Below are positions 1-11,204 of a stretch of 64,000 nt of DNA, in pieces. The stretch spans positions 109,715,431 through 109,779,430 of the forward strand of contig CM053146.1 in assembly GCA_028571685.1 (NCBI GenBank), given 5' to 3'. Position numbers and translations under genes: made by a program. Source of the DNA: Heterohyrax brucei. Its lineage: Eukaryota; Chordata; Mammalia; Hyracoidea; Procaviidae. The notes beneath the pieces are model-generated. The model made no database searches, was not told the DNA's origin, and saw only the letters and a program-made list of their open reading frames with translations. Each line of letters starts with the position of its first letter. Position 1 is the stretch's first letter.

Positions 1-133
1 CGGTGATGAAGTGAAACCACTGAAAACGTGTGTGTTGCCTACTAGGCCATGAAGTTCTGAGAAACATCAGTAAGTATGAATTATAAAAAATATTTTCTGT
101 TTTTTAAACTCATGACTACAAATGTGGTTTTAA

Positions 134-327
134 GGAGCTCTGGTGTGAAAGTGGTTTAGTGCTCAGTTCCAGAAGGCCTGTGGTTTGCACCCACCAGCTG
201 CTCCTCGGGAGAAAGAGGGAGCAGCCTGCTCCTATAAAGGTTCACAGCCTTGCAGAGCCTCTGGGGCACTTCTGCTTTGTCCTACAGACTGCTTATGTGT
301 CAGAATTGAGTCAACAGCAAAGGGTTT
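134..327 (+). mobile_element. tRNA-derived SINE (AfroSINE type), diverged
   Basis: Head 'ggagctctggtgtgaaagtggtttagt', a B-box-like stretch 'ggtttgcacccacca', the middle 'ttcacagcc...tctggggcacttctgctttgtcctac' and tail 'gtcagaattgagtcaacagcaaagggtttg' follow the order seen in the other SINE copies of this window. It is old, with many substitutions. It lies just upstream of the first aldehyde-oxidase-like exon remnant. Confidence 0.7.
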
Positions 328-423
328 GCCATTTATTTTGTTTTATTTTTAATACTCTCTTTTCCCACTTGCCACCTTCTTGGCCCAGCTTACAGAGTAT
401 TAACAAAGGTGTCTTGCTTGCAG
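328..423. other. Sequence between SINE and AOX-like exon remnant
   Basis: This is pyrimidine-rich intronic sequence ending in the retained acceptor of the exon remnant. It contains 'tttattttgttttatttttaatactctcttttccc', a plausible old polypyrimidine tract. Nothing else is recognised. Confidence 0.4.
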
Positions 424-575
424 GGTTTGCAGCAGGCGCTGGCCTCAGCCTGGCCCAAGTGAAGGACATGGTGGCTGATGGGATCTGGAAGCTTCCAGAG
501 GAGAAGATGCCCCTGTACCAGGCTCTTTGGAAACCCCTGAGAATACCTGCTGGAGAGCAGATAAGGAACACGACA
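424..575 (+). pseudogene. Aldehyde oxidase paralogue remnant, exon 11 equivalent
   Basis: Read from the AG at 422-423 in the phase of AOX1 exon 11, this 152-nt block gives [20 protein letters not shown], then a stretch with KLPEEK and AGEQIRN. It is clearly homologous to AOX1 exon 11 of this window (45584-45735), which is also exactly 152 nt. It belongs to the FAD domain of aldehyde oxidases. The acceptor 'cttgcttgcag' is intact, but the base pair after the expected exon end is 'ct' instead of GT, so the donor is lost. With the next fragment it forms a two-exon relic. No flanking exons of this copy were recognised inside the window; upstream ones would lie before position 1. Confidence 0.85.
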
Positions 576-1078
576 CTACGTTCTCTCGCCTACCTGCTGA
601 GAGTGGGGTATCCTTCAGTCAGTGTTTCTGCTGTGTCCTAACATATCCATCTGTGTTCTTCACACACCTGAATCAGATGGAATTCCTCATTTCAGGCCAT
701 GTAAGCCGTGTTAGTGAATGCATTTGCGGGGAGGTCCTGCCTTCCTGCTGTGACCCTAGGATTTGCCATGACCCTAGGATTTGGGCTCTAATTGTCCATA
801 AAGGGTCTATCTAGTTCAGAAAGTTCTGTCTTCAACAGTCCCCAAAGGGAATTCTTTGTCACCTTGAAAAAATAACTAATGGATAAATGTAGAAACAACT
901 GACCTAATAATAAATACAAAAAAAAGAAAAACAAACCACAGGATTTACCCAACCCACTAGGTTAACTATATAGCATAACAACCATTCTATATAGTAAATA
1001 ACTATAAAATAAATATAGATACATGTAACTGTAAACTAACAAACAGTGGAGTGATCCTTTTGAAGTTTCAATCCCACG

Positions 1079-1154
1079 GTGTGAAAGAATTGTTGGAATT
1101 CATCAGTCTCATGTAAATTGTCATCTTTGGTTAATGGGACTTTGTGTTTCTGCT
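1079..1154. repeat. Source copy of a duplicated 76-bp segment
   Basis: The segment beginning 'gtgtgaaagaattgttgg' and ending 'ggactttgtgtttctgct' recurs at 1732-1807 with about eight mismatches by eye. This copy has no flanking direct repeats, so it looks like the donor. Confidence 0.75.
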
Positions 1155-1707
1155 GGCCTCCCCTGGATTCTGCAGGCTCACATTCTAGACTGCACAAACA
1201 GAAAGGCTGCATCTTCGCATGAGTGCCTTTAACCAACGAGGGTCATCTCAGGCCCGCCACCTGCAATTCGTTCCTTCATGTCACTTCTTCAAGTGCTGAA
1301 CCCTCACCAGCTGCCTTTCCCTGGAAGCAGCTTCCTCAGATGGAGGGCTGCTACTGTGTGCTGGCCACAGGCCATCTCTTCCCTACTCTACTCCCATCTA
1401 ACTTTCACTTTGTGTGCATCCCCATGCAGCCATGGAAAGGGGTTTGATAAGCGTGTGGCTGGGAGGACATCAACTTCTCCCATCCTGCAGAAGCCACTGT
1501 CTCACTTGTCCCCTCTTATAAGTACTCCTGTGTCAGCTTCTGGCTCACCTGTACACCTCACCCTTAGCCCCAAGCTATAAGCACCCGAGGTTATTCCCTT
1601 TATCTGTTGTCATGCAAACTCCATGTACATCATTTCAGAATGAAGTCTCCATTTATACATTATAATTTGTGACTCCTCTAAATGAGAAATTAGAAGGGTG
1701 GTATTGA

Positions 1708-1831
1708 AGTAATTTTCACTATTGGTCCTCAGTGTGAAAGAATTGCTGGAATTTATCAACCTCATGTAAATTCTCATCTTTGGTTATTGGGACCTTGTGT
1801 TTCTTCTAGTAATTTTCACTATTGGTCCTCA
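1708..1831. repeat. 76-bp insert flanked by perfect 24-bp direct repeats
   Basis: The 24-mer at 1708-1731 (agtaattttcactattggtc followed by ctca) is repeated without change at 1808-1831. Between the two lies a 76-bp second copy of the segment at 1079-1154. The layout is that of a templated insertion with target-site duplication. The rest of 576-2023 holds AT-rich intron-like sequence with no gene recognised. Confidence 0.8.
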
Positions 1832-2023
1832 CAGTTCCTAGTTTATGCATAAGTAAAGCGATTAGAGATTCCTCTAAAACATAAGAATGTGCATGGAAAT
1901 TTCACATGCAGGCCCCTAGTTTTTATTCTAATTCCTAGAGAGTTTGCAAAGAAATGCCTTCTCTGTGTAACTCAGCACTCATAGTAACAACAGCTCCGAA
2001 GATGCTGCTCTCCTTTTCTTTTA

Positions 2024-2117
2024 CTCTTAGGAGGTCACATTATTAGCAGACTTCCAAATTCTGATCTCAACCCTAGGAGGGGTATAGGTGATTGGATCCT
2101 CAACGTTGCTTCAGTAG
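2024..2117 (+). pseudogene. Aldehyde oxidase paralogue remnant, exon 12 equivalent
   Basis: This 94-nt block, the same length as AOX1 exon 12, translates as LLGGHIISRLPNSDLNPRRG then IGDWILNVAS. It carries the GGHI-S-R and SDLNP signature of the FAD domain of aldehyde oxidases. The donor 'tcagtag|gtgagt' is intact. The two bases before the block are 'ta' rather than AG, so the proper acceptor is gone; a nearby AG at 2029-2030 would remove 7 nt and shift the frame. The ILNVAS ending is more like the AOX3 branch than AOX1, which has NLLS here; that assignment is from memory of the family and is tentative. No further exons of this copy were recognised before AOX1 begins at 22312. Confidence 0.85.
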
Positions 2118-2636
2118 GTGAGTTACTGAATCCTATTGTAAATACTGATGTCAGTGCTATAAACATAGTGAACACAGCATTGGAAGACATTATTAACTTC
2201 TCATATAAGTCATTGGATACATTGCTAACTGTATATCTACATACCATGAGGAAAGTAGGTGGAAAGGAGATACTTCAGGTAACCAGGAAACAATGGTAAA
2301 AGCATCTAAACTTATCTTTCTTCTTGTCTATTCATTAGCAATAGATAAACCATTGTAACTGAGGTGAGTTTGTGAAGAGTGTTACAAATCACAACTATAG
2401 TGTAATGGAGCATTCAGTTTATTTTAGAGGCAGAATGTATTTTACTAGCTTTTTGAATTAATTTTGGCCTAAATTTATAGATTTAGGACATCAAGACATA
2501 TTTTAAATTTTTAAAGCATATACCAGTATTATTTTGCTGACTCAAATCCATCCCCATTGAGTTGATGCTGAGTTATTATAGGATCAACCTTTAGGAATGG
2601 GTCAGCTATGCAAACTTTGAAGAAAGTTGTCTGTAT
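2118..2636. other. Intergenic sequence, no gene seen
   Basis: AT-rich unique-looking DNA. A short SINE-like piece around 2535-2610 (ttgctgactcaaatccatccccattgagttgatgctgag) is the only recognisable item. Confidence 0.35.
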
Positions 2637-3009
2637 TGATTTCTTTAGACTGCTATAACAAAGTACCACAAAATGGGTAACTTAAAACAACAGAAGCTTA
2701 TTCTCTTACAGTTCTGGAAGCAAGAAGCTCAAATTCAAAATGTCAACCAGGTTGGTTCCTTCTGAAGGGTTGGTTCCTTCTGAAGGGTTCTGAGGGAATC
2801 TATTACCTGCCTATCTCCTATTTTCTGGCAGTTTCCCGTAACTGTAGGCGTTCCTTGGCTCAAATCTCTGCCTCCTTGGTCACATGGATTCATGCCTGTG
2901 TCTACATTTCCTGTTACAAGGCCAACAATCATTGAATTAGGACCTTGCCTAATCCAAAATGACCTGATCTGAAAGTGATTACATCAGCAAAGACCATATT
3001 TCCACTGTA

Positions 3010-4298
3010 TGAGGTCTGACAACTATCTTCACGAACTCATCCTAGAAAAAGTGCTACACGACTCATTGCTGAATACCGCCATGATTACCTTGCGAGTACT
3101 GCCCTTGGAAAGCTATGCACTGACTCCAGCACCTAGTCCACCCTTCAAAGCAATTCTGGAACTCCTTTTCTGGAATGGCGATCAGAGCTGTTTTCCTGTT
3201 ACCCCTGATGTCTTGAATGTCACCAAAATGTCTTCCTTTCAGTATTGTATTTTTGGGTAAAGAAAAAATTCACTGGGGGTCTGGTCAGGTGCATTGGGAG
3301 GGTGTTGCAATACAAGTTATTTGTTTACTGCTTGAAAACTCCCTCACAGACACTGCTGGGTGAGCTGGTGCATTGCCGTGATGCAAGAGCCGTGAGTTGT
3401 TGGTGAAAAGTTCAGGTTGTTTTCGACTAACTTTTTCATGCAGCTTTTCCAGTGCTTCCAAATGGTGAACTTGGTTAACTTTTTTGTCCAGTTGGTACAA
3501 ATTCATAATGAACAACCCGTCTGATATCCAAACAGTTTAACAACCTCATTGTGACTATTGATTTGGACTGACAGAATATTTTGGTCATGGAGAATTGGCT
3601 GACTTCCATTGCGCACTTTGAGACTTTGTTTCAGGGTCATATTGGTTCACTCATGTTTCATCACCAGTGATAGCAGAGCCCAAAACAACATCTTGCCTCT
3701 CCAAAAGGTCTTGGCAAACTTTGACTCTCCTTTGCTTTTGCTCATGGCTGAGCTCCTTGAAGACACAACTTTCTCATACCAAAATTTTCAGTTAAGATTT
3801 TCCTGTTTATCCATGTTTACTTGGTCTCCTACGCTTCTCACAGTCAGCGGATGATTTTGATGCACAATGTGATGAATTTTTACAGTGTTTTTGTCAGTTC
3901 TGCTTTTGTCAGTTCTGGCTGCCCTGGCCTTTCTTCTTCAGCAATGCTTTCTCTCCCCTCAGAAAAACGTTTAATCCATTTGTACACTGCCATTTTGTTC
4001 ATGAAATTATCCCCATAATCGTGGACTGTTATGTTTCACATCCACTCTTGCCATATTCTTCAAGACACTTAATGTTTGTTCATTGCTCTAATTCGAGCTC
4101 TGACATTTCTCACGACGATACACAAAACGTGCAACAGTTGTAATGAGCACCACTCAGCAAGACACTGCCACATGTCAACACAAACACAGCTATGAAACTC
4201 TGACACACTAAGGTTATGAAACTTGACTGAACTGTTTATGCAGTGCTACAAAGCTAAGTGCCCAGTGGCAATCTGGCAGAGTTAATTGTCAAACTTCA
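3010..4298 (-). mobile_element. Mariner-type DNA transposon, about full length
   Basis: The element begins 'tgaggtctgacaactatc' and ends 'gttaattgtcaaacttca'; these ends are imperfect inverted repeats. Each is bordered by TA (3008-3009 and 4299-4300), the target duplication typical of Tc1/mariner. The 1289-bp length fits a mariner. It sits inside the MLT-like LTR at 2637-4363, so it is younger than that LTR. Confidence 0.85.
3220..3990 (-). pseudogene. Mariner transposase remnant
   Basis: Reading the minus strand, 3515-3285 gives a stretch with LHHGNAPAHPAVSVREF. This matches the mariner catalytic segment in which the second acidic residue is normally Asp (HDNA); here it is Gly. After a frame change the next pieces read HPPNAPDQTPSEFFLYPK, containing the third catalytic Asp region (APD). 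Other parts are spread over several frames with stops, so no transposase can be made. Confidence 0.8.
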
Positions 4299-4469
4299 TA
4301 AGGTCACATGCACAGGGCGTAGGACTTACCATATATTTTTGACTGACGCATTCAACTCATAACACTACATAAATGCTTTACATAAGCAATAATCAGTTAT
4401 CAAATACAATGGAATGAAGTTCCAATTTGCAATACCAAAAAAAAAAAACAAAGACAAAACCCTTTGCCT

Positions 4470-5640
4470 TTGAGTCTATTCTACTTATAGCTAGTCCTTG
4501 GCTACTAAGAAGCAATATGTAAAGATATCAAGTTTCTCCTAATTTGAGAAATTAAATGCATTCTCAATCAAAATACCAACAACATCTCTTGGAAACGAGA
4601 ATTTTAAGTTCATCTGTTGTTGTTGTTAGTTGCTGTTGAGCAGACTCTGACTCATGGCAACCCTCCGTACAGGAGGGAAGTGTTGCCTGGTCGTACCCCT
4701 CCTTCATGACTATTGGTGCATGTGAGTCCACTGTTGTAGCCACTGTGTCTGTCCATCCCACTGAAGGTTTCCTTCGCATTTTGGGGCCAACCCAGGGAGC
4801 TCATCTTCCAGCACAGTATCAGACAATAGTCCGTGGTGACTCTTAGGGTTTTCATTGGCTAATTTTTGGAAGAAGATTGCCAGGGCTTTCTTCTTAATTT
4901 GTCTTATCTAGAAGCTCCAGTGAAACCCATCCATCACAGGTGACCCTGCTGGTATTTGAAATACTGGTGACATAGCTTCCAAAATCGTAGTAACATGTAA
5001 GCTACTGTAACACAGCAAATTGACAGGTGAGCAGAGGAAAGTTTATCTAAAAAGATTAAAATAGATACTTTTGAAAAAGAGAAATGAGAGAAATTATCTC
5101 CATGTAGTACTTAAATTTACTATATAGCTCTAGTAGTTAAAAAATTCTAAGTACTAATCCAGGAAGGAAGAAACAGACCTGTAAAACAGTGCAGTGTCCA
5201 GAAATAAATGGGAAATGGGAATTGGGAATCATTAGAAATAAAAAATACATTTCAAATAAGTGTCGGGAAATATAGCATTTTCTAAAAGACACTAGTTGGA
5301 AAAAAACCTAGAAAGGCATGCTTACATAAAGAAACATAAAACTGTATTTCTACCTTTTACTGTACTATGAAAGTAAATTCCAGGTTAATGATACATTTAA
5401 ACATTACGAAATAAACCTATAAAATTATTCGGCAAAATTAGAAGTGAACTTGTTTTTTAAATCTATAGCTTAGGCAAGTCCTCTCTAAATACACCATGAA
5501 AACCAGAGGCCATTAAGGAAAAGATGATGGGTAGATTTGATCCTACAAAACAAAAAACTTAATACAAAAAAAAAATATTTTTCAACTCATATTTTTATAA
5601 ATCAATAAAGAAACCAAAGAAAGGTTTGAAACAGTAAAAA
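4470..5640 (+). mobile_element. Old L1 fragment interrupted by an RTE piece
   Basis: Phrases typical of L1 ORF2 3' regions appear on the + strand: 'attctcaatcaaaataccaacaac' near 4560-4590, then 'accatgaaaaccagaggccattaaggaaaagatgatg' near 5493-5530. The copy is very decayed. The insertion at about 4612-5035 separates the two parts. Confidence 0.45.
4612..5035 (-). mobile_element. RTE-type LINE 3' piece
   Basis: It begins 'gttgttgttagttgctgttgagcagactctgactcatggcaac' and later has 'gtgaccctgctggtatttgaaatactggtgacatagctt'. This wording is shared with other elephant-type RTE/SINE tails. The relation to the copies at 7339 and 50645 is by eye. Confidence 0.5.
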
Positions 5641-6649
5641 ACAAAGTTAAAGCATATTCCCTGGAAGATTACTGGGAGAAAGATATTAAGCTATATCGAA
5701 CCTCAATAGGCTTTTTAGAATACAACAATTCAGACTGGCAGCAACAAAAAAAATTGATGATGTCCATCTCTGATTAAGCTTGACTTTCTTTTCCCAAGTG
5801 TACTCTCTCCATAAATTGAAAACAACAACAAAAAAAGGTGACTGAAATCCAAAAGCATGTTATTTGTTAAAATTTTGGGGTTCCAGGAGCCCAGCAACAG
5901 GGTGCCTCCTCTGCTGCCTCCAGGTATCTTTTTGTTTTTAGTTTTACAACAGTAGCTCTTCCCAGACACAGTTTCTGAGGGGACAGAATGCAACAAGAAT
6001 GGAAATGCATTATCAGTTCTTGTTACCTCCTAGACCGTAAGTGATCTCCTAGCAACAGTAAGTGACCAACTGGCAGCTGGCTAGATGGTATCCGAGTGTT
6101 ATTTCTTCCAGCCATCCTGTTTAATATTGATCTAGTCTCCATGATAATTTAAAAGGGAAGTAAAAAAGTCCAGGTGCTATAATAAACTGCACCTGGCTTC
6201 ACGTATTCTAGTCCATGTTCCTTAATTTTGGCTTCTTTTTCATGCAGTTCAGCAGACAATTCTTGAGAATCTATGGCAGGCATCAAGCAAAGCAGAAATT
6301 ACAGGAAGGCCAAGCCATTAAATGTTTGTAAACTTGCAGGAAGAGACAGAGCATAAGAAAGAGTGGAGAGATGAACTAAACAAGTGCCACCACCATGGGG
6401 ACATGTCCACGGTGCAGTGAGTTTGGAGGAAGCAGTTCCTAAATGCACTTGGGGTGAAGCAGAGGATACAAAAGACTCCTGAGAGGTGGTAGTTCTTCAG
6501 CTAGAACTTGGAGGATGGGCAGGAGTTTGTCAGGTGAATAAGGTGAGGTGGGAAGGGATATAAAGAATCAGGATAAACTGCTCTTACAAAAGCTTGCAGA
6601 TGAGAGAGAAGCTGGTGGGTTTGGACAATTACCAAAAATTTGGTGTCAA
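5641..6649. other. Intergenic sequence, no gene seen
   Basis: No exon, RNA gene or clear repeat family was recognised. The open minus-strand frame at 5730-5996 shows no homology that I can name. Confidence 0.35.
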
Positions 6650-6868
6650 GTTTCCCCGGGTGGTGGAAACCATGTGTGCTTGGCTGCTAAGTGAAAAGTT
6701 GGTAGTTTGTATCCACCCAGAGGTACCTAGGAAGAAAGGCCTGGCCATCTGCTTCCATAAAGATTACAGCCAAGACAACCCTGTGGAGCTCAGTTCTACA
6801 CTGCAACACATGGACATCATGATGAGCCAGAACTGACTTGATGGCAGTGGGGTGGTTTGGGGTTTGGG
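6650..6868 (+). mobile_element. tRNA-derived SINE (AfroSINE type)
   Basis: Head 'ccccgggtggtggaaaccatgtgtgcttggctgctaagtg', middle 'acaaccctgtggagctcagttctacac', tail 'gagccagaactgacttgatggcagtggggtggtttgg'. This is the longer variant with an extra 'ggcctggccatctgcttccataaagattacagcc' section. Confidence 0.8.
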
Positions 6869-7338
6869 CAAGTGTTGGGTATCTGGACTGGAGTGTGGAG
6901 TACCTCGGGTGAAAGGCTGGGAGTGAGGCTAGGCAAGTGGCAGGGGCCATATCCAGCAGGCCTTTTACAAAGCCCCTTAATAAAGGTTTCAAGAATGACT
7001 TACTATTGGTTCAGAGCTCCATTTTCATCCACACTAGACTATTTATTCAGTCAATATAATATGAACTTTTTGGCTGTAGGTTAAAGGAGCCTTTATCCAT
7101 GGCATGGGATTATATTCCAAAGAAGAACTGAAATACTCCCCAGAAGGAGTGGTTTATTCTGAGCCTAAATAACCACAGAATTCCTGCTGTCACTGAAATT
7201 CTAGAAGAGATCTATGTCACTTGAGTGCATTCTTGAAACTCCACAGTCACCTAATTATCAAAGGTAAGAACTCAGACCTCCTGTTTCAAAATCTAGGAAA
7301 TTTTTCCTGAATTTGCTTACTCTTCTGTACAAATTTCA

Positions 7339-8300
7339 GAAAAGAGACATTGTCATTGTTAGGTGCTGTTGAGTTGCTTCCCGCTCATAGAAACCCTGTG
7401 TGCAACAGAAGGAAACACTGCCCAGTCCTAACAGCTGTTAGTGTGCTGAGCCCATTGCTGCAGCCACGGTGTCACTGCATCTCACTGAGCATCTGCCTCT
7501 TCTCAGTTGAACCTCTACTTCACCATGCATGACGTCCTTCTCCAGGGACTGGTCCTTCCTGACAGCGTATCCAAAATACACGCCACAAAGTGCTTCCAAG
7601 GAGCACTGCAGTTGTGCTTCTACCAAGACAGGTAGCTGTCTTCCAAGCTTCTTGGCACAGGCAAATGAGCGCCTCCAGCACTGCATCCATTTGTTGAAAT
7701 AGCTCCATTAGTATTCCACCAATTCCTAGAGCCTTATTCTTCATCAATGCCTTCAGTAAGGCTTGGACTTCTTCCTTCACTACCATCAGTTCTTAATCAT
7801 ATGCCACCTGCTGAAACGTTGAACATACATCAGTTATTTTGGGTACAGTGACTCTGGGGATCCCTTCTATCTTCTTTCGATGGTTGCTGCATTGTTTAAT
7901 ACTTTCTTTATAGAATCCTTCGCTACCACAACTTGAGGCTTGAATTTTTTCTTGAGTTCTTTCAGCTTGAGAAATGCCAAGTCTGTCCTTCCTTTTTGGT
8001 TTCCAGTCTCCAGGTCTTTGCATATTTCATTATAATGGTTTATTTTTTCTTCTCAAGCCACCCTTTGAAATAATCTGTTCGGCTCAATACGTTCATCATT
8101 TCTTCCATTCACTTTAGCTACTCTGTGTTCAAAAGCAAGTTCCAGAGTCTCTTCTGACATTGATTTTGGCCTTTTCTTCTTTCCTGTCTTTTTAATAAAG
8201 TCATGTTTTCTTCATGTATGACGTCCTTGATGTCATCCCACAGCTTGTCTAGTCTTCTATCATTAGTGTTCAGTACATCAAATTTACTCTTGAGGAGAAA
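7339..8300 (-). mobile_element. RTE-type LINE, 5'-truncated and internally deleted
   Basis: On the minus strand, 7786-7640 encodes a stretch with MVVKEEVQALLKALMKNKAL then GIGGILMELFQQ. This is the start of the RTE reverse transcriptase domain, where the family has KNKAPGIDGI. Lower coordinates (7339-7640) contain the 3'-end wording 'gcagccacggtgtcactgcatctcactgagcatctgcctctt'. The join near 7640 skips most of the reverse transcriptase, so the element lost its middle. The upstream open frame continues in broken pieces to about 8290. Confidence 0.75.
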
Positions 8301-8429
8301 GAAGAAAAGAAAGTTCCCAGCAGAATGTCTCCACTGACTTCAGAAATACTGAGTCTTCACTCTTAAGAGAGATCAAATTGAAATCAAACAAGAAGGGGTT
8401 GAGGAGTAGGGCATCTTGATAAATAAGGC

Positions 8430-8940
8430 TGTAGTGGATTCAACTGTGCCCCCTAAATGTATGTAGCCATTTGGCTGGGCCGTGATGCCTGATATTTTAT
8501 GAATGTCCTCCATTTTGTGATTTTCCCATACTATATATTAAAGAGGACTAGGTTGGGGCTGTAAATCCCTTCCTAAGAACATCGCCCTTCTCCACTGCAG
8601 TTTCCCTGGAGTGTGGCTTGCAAGGACCTTTTATCCTACAAGAGATAAAAGGAAAGGGAAGTAAGCAGAGTTGGGGATTTATAACATCACGAAAGCAGCA
8701 CCAGGAGTATAGCACATTCTTCAGACCTGAGGTCCCTGCACGAACGTGTTCCCTGACCAAAGACTGATGCAACACAAGGACTTTTCTCCACAGCTAATGA
8801 AGAGGGAAAGCCCTACTGCGGAGCAGACATCCTGAATTCGGACCCATAGTCTCCTGGATTATGTAAGAAAAAAACACATGTCTTTTTAAAAGCCATCCAC
8901 TTGTTTATCTCTGTTAGAGCAGCACTAATTGACTAAAACA
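8430..8940 (+). mobile_element. MaLR (MST/MLT-like) solo LTR
   Basis: It starts 'tgtagtggattcaactgtgccccctaaatg', ends 'gttagagcagcactaattgactaaaaca', and is bordered by aaggc (8425-8429) and aaggt (8941-8945), a near-perfect 5-bp target duplication. The same family occurs at 44869-45350. Confidence 0.75.
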
Positions 8941-11204
8941 AAGGTTAAGTGTCTCAAGGAGATAAAACTGAAATAAGTGCATTTCATAGCTGCATTCTGA
9001 ACCCTACCCATATGTCCTCCAGAGTCAAGTCCACTTGTTCGTGCTGCCCTCCCAGTACCATCCCCTCATCAGAGCTTGCTTTCTAGTAATTTTCTCAGTA
9101 ATGAGTGATCAGTTTCTATTAACAGCCACTGATAACTGAAGGGTTGATCTCAAGGTTTCTGGGATCAGTGAGTTCTGAGTGGCCTGTAAAGACTATATTA
9201 AGAATTCTTGAACACAAGTGTACAGAAAATGGAGCTTCCGCAAATTCAGTTTCATTTTGAGCTTACATCAGGCCAGACAGGTGGGCAACACTAACCTCGG
9301 TTTTTTAGGGAATTCCTTCCTTTCCTAGGGGTAAGTCAAGGTGGAGAGGAAGGTGAAAATTCCTATCTGAATGATCTCTGTCTCCACTTCTGCACCAGAC
9401 TTTGCCAGGGGCATCTGCAAAGTCACAATGCTCCCAATCTGGGTCTAGACACTTCCGTAGCAGTCTGCTCCCAAAAGGGTATCTTCACCTCCTACCCTTT
9501 TCTCCTTGCTTCCCTTAACACAGCCACTGTTAGTCTCCCAGTGCTTGCCACTTTAACAGAAATATTACAGGTGGGTGATTTAAAGAATGGAAGTTAGGGG
9601 AACATTCATATCTCTTGTAGCTTTCACAGCCCTGAACATTTCAATGTCAGTTTGTTGGCATACGGATGGACATGGCATCTTTCCCCTATGTATGACTCTG
9701 TATGTATTTTTTTTCTCTTTTTATATGACATCACTCAGAAGGAATTAGGTTTAAGATGACCCTATTGCAGTATGGCCTCATTAACATAACAAAAGAAAAA
9801 CCCTATTTCCAAATAGGGTTTCCTTCACAGGCATAGGGGTTAGGACTTCAGCATAACTTTTGGGGGGTGCACAACTCAATCAATAACATTGACTCTGAGC
9901 AAATCTGTCTCCATGCCCTAAGATATCACCTATTCCTCCACATTCGCCTCAGAATAAATCAGGTTTTTAAAAACTAAAGCCTGAGAAACCTTACTTGCTT
10001 TGGGCCCTATGTACCATTTCTCCACTAAGTCAGTGGACCATAGAAAGGAAGAGGAAAGAAAAATCAGTACAAAAATATACTGGTTAATAGTACCATTACA
10101 CTGTTAATTCCAAAACATCCAACACAAGCCTGTCAAGTTAGCACACAAGAAAATTCTAGCAGCCCACCTCTCTACAGGCAACCATCTCACTGACTTCCAG
10201 TTCTCAACTACAAAGATTATGGTTGTTTTGATTTGGTTTTGAGTTAGACACAAATCGTATGGAATCCAAGTGGTAGTATCTCAGAGGGCACCAAGGGCTT
10301 TGGTGTTTAAGATTTTATCTTAAGGAGGAAAGGAAATTTTCAGCTTTCCTACCTGTTATAATAGTGTCCTAACGCCCTCATGCATTTTCATGAGTTTCTC
10401 TGAAGAGAGCTCCATGTTCAACTTGACGTGAGAGAATTTACCTCTGGCAATTAGATTCACTCCTTACTCTGGATTAAACAGCCAGAAGAGATAAATGTGT
10501 CTGCATGTGTGTGTATCAGAGAGAGGTAGAGACAAGAGATACAGAATACAAATTATTCCTAAAAGAACCAGGCCTTCGGCCCTTCTCTCAGGGCTTGGCT
10601 GAGGCTGGAATGTCCATGGAATACACTGTGTTGTGTGCTATAAATGACACAATGACTGCTGCACAAAGAAGAGGAGACTGAACAAGACCGTCACCCTGAG
10701 TAGCTCAGTGACTCCTGAGTTCATTTGGATGACCTATGTGGACCTGTTTACTGACACAGTAAATGACATCCCTGTTATAACCATCCTCATGTGGACTTTT
10801 CAGTTCTTAGTGTTGATCTGATGGCTGTCAAAAAATTATAGGGCAGGTTAATTTTTGTTATTGAAAATTCTCACTTTGACTGTACTCACCACATCCTATA
10901 TTGTTCAAAACAACTGAAAAATGAATGACTGACATTAAGAGATGGGTTAATTATCTTAGCCAAGCCAAGAGTCAACTGAGGAATACTCTACTCTTTATTT
11001 AATGATCTTATACAAACTGGATGTAGTAAATTATTTCTCTAAACATTTTATCAAATTTCATAGGTGTGATATTTTTAATACCTCAATAACCAAATTAAAT
11101 TGATTAGGTATCTGTCCTAGTCAATTACACAGATAGTATTTGTTAGATAAACTAATCATTTACTGCCAAGCCAATATTTAATAACCATTTAAATGAAAAT
11201 ATTA
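8941..11204. other. Intergenic sequence with one partial LTR
   Basis: A partial reversed MLT-like LTR lies at about 9740-9888 ('ccctatttccaaatagggtttccttcacaggcataggggttaggac...caataaca'). Around it I see no exon or RNA gene. The fragment has 'ccctatttccaaataggg', a short palindrome, at about 9803-9820. Confidence 0.4.

Larger units (their letters stand above)
2637..4363 (-). mobile_element. MLT-like (MaLR) LTR, split by a mariner insertion
   Basis: The left part (2637-3007) has the reversed LTR end 'gactgctataacaaagtaccacaaaatgggtaacttaaaacaacagaag'. The right part (4301-4363) supplies the reversed LTR start 'ttaggac...cattcaactcataaca'-like. The two halves join across the mariner element. 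A 19-bp unit, 'gttggttccttctgaaggg', is tandemly duplicated at about 2751-2788. Confidence 0.65.
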
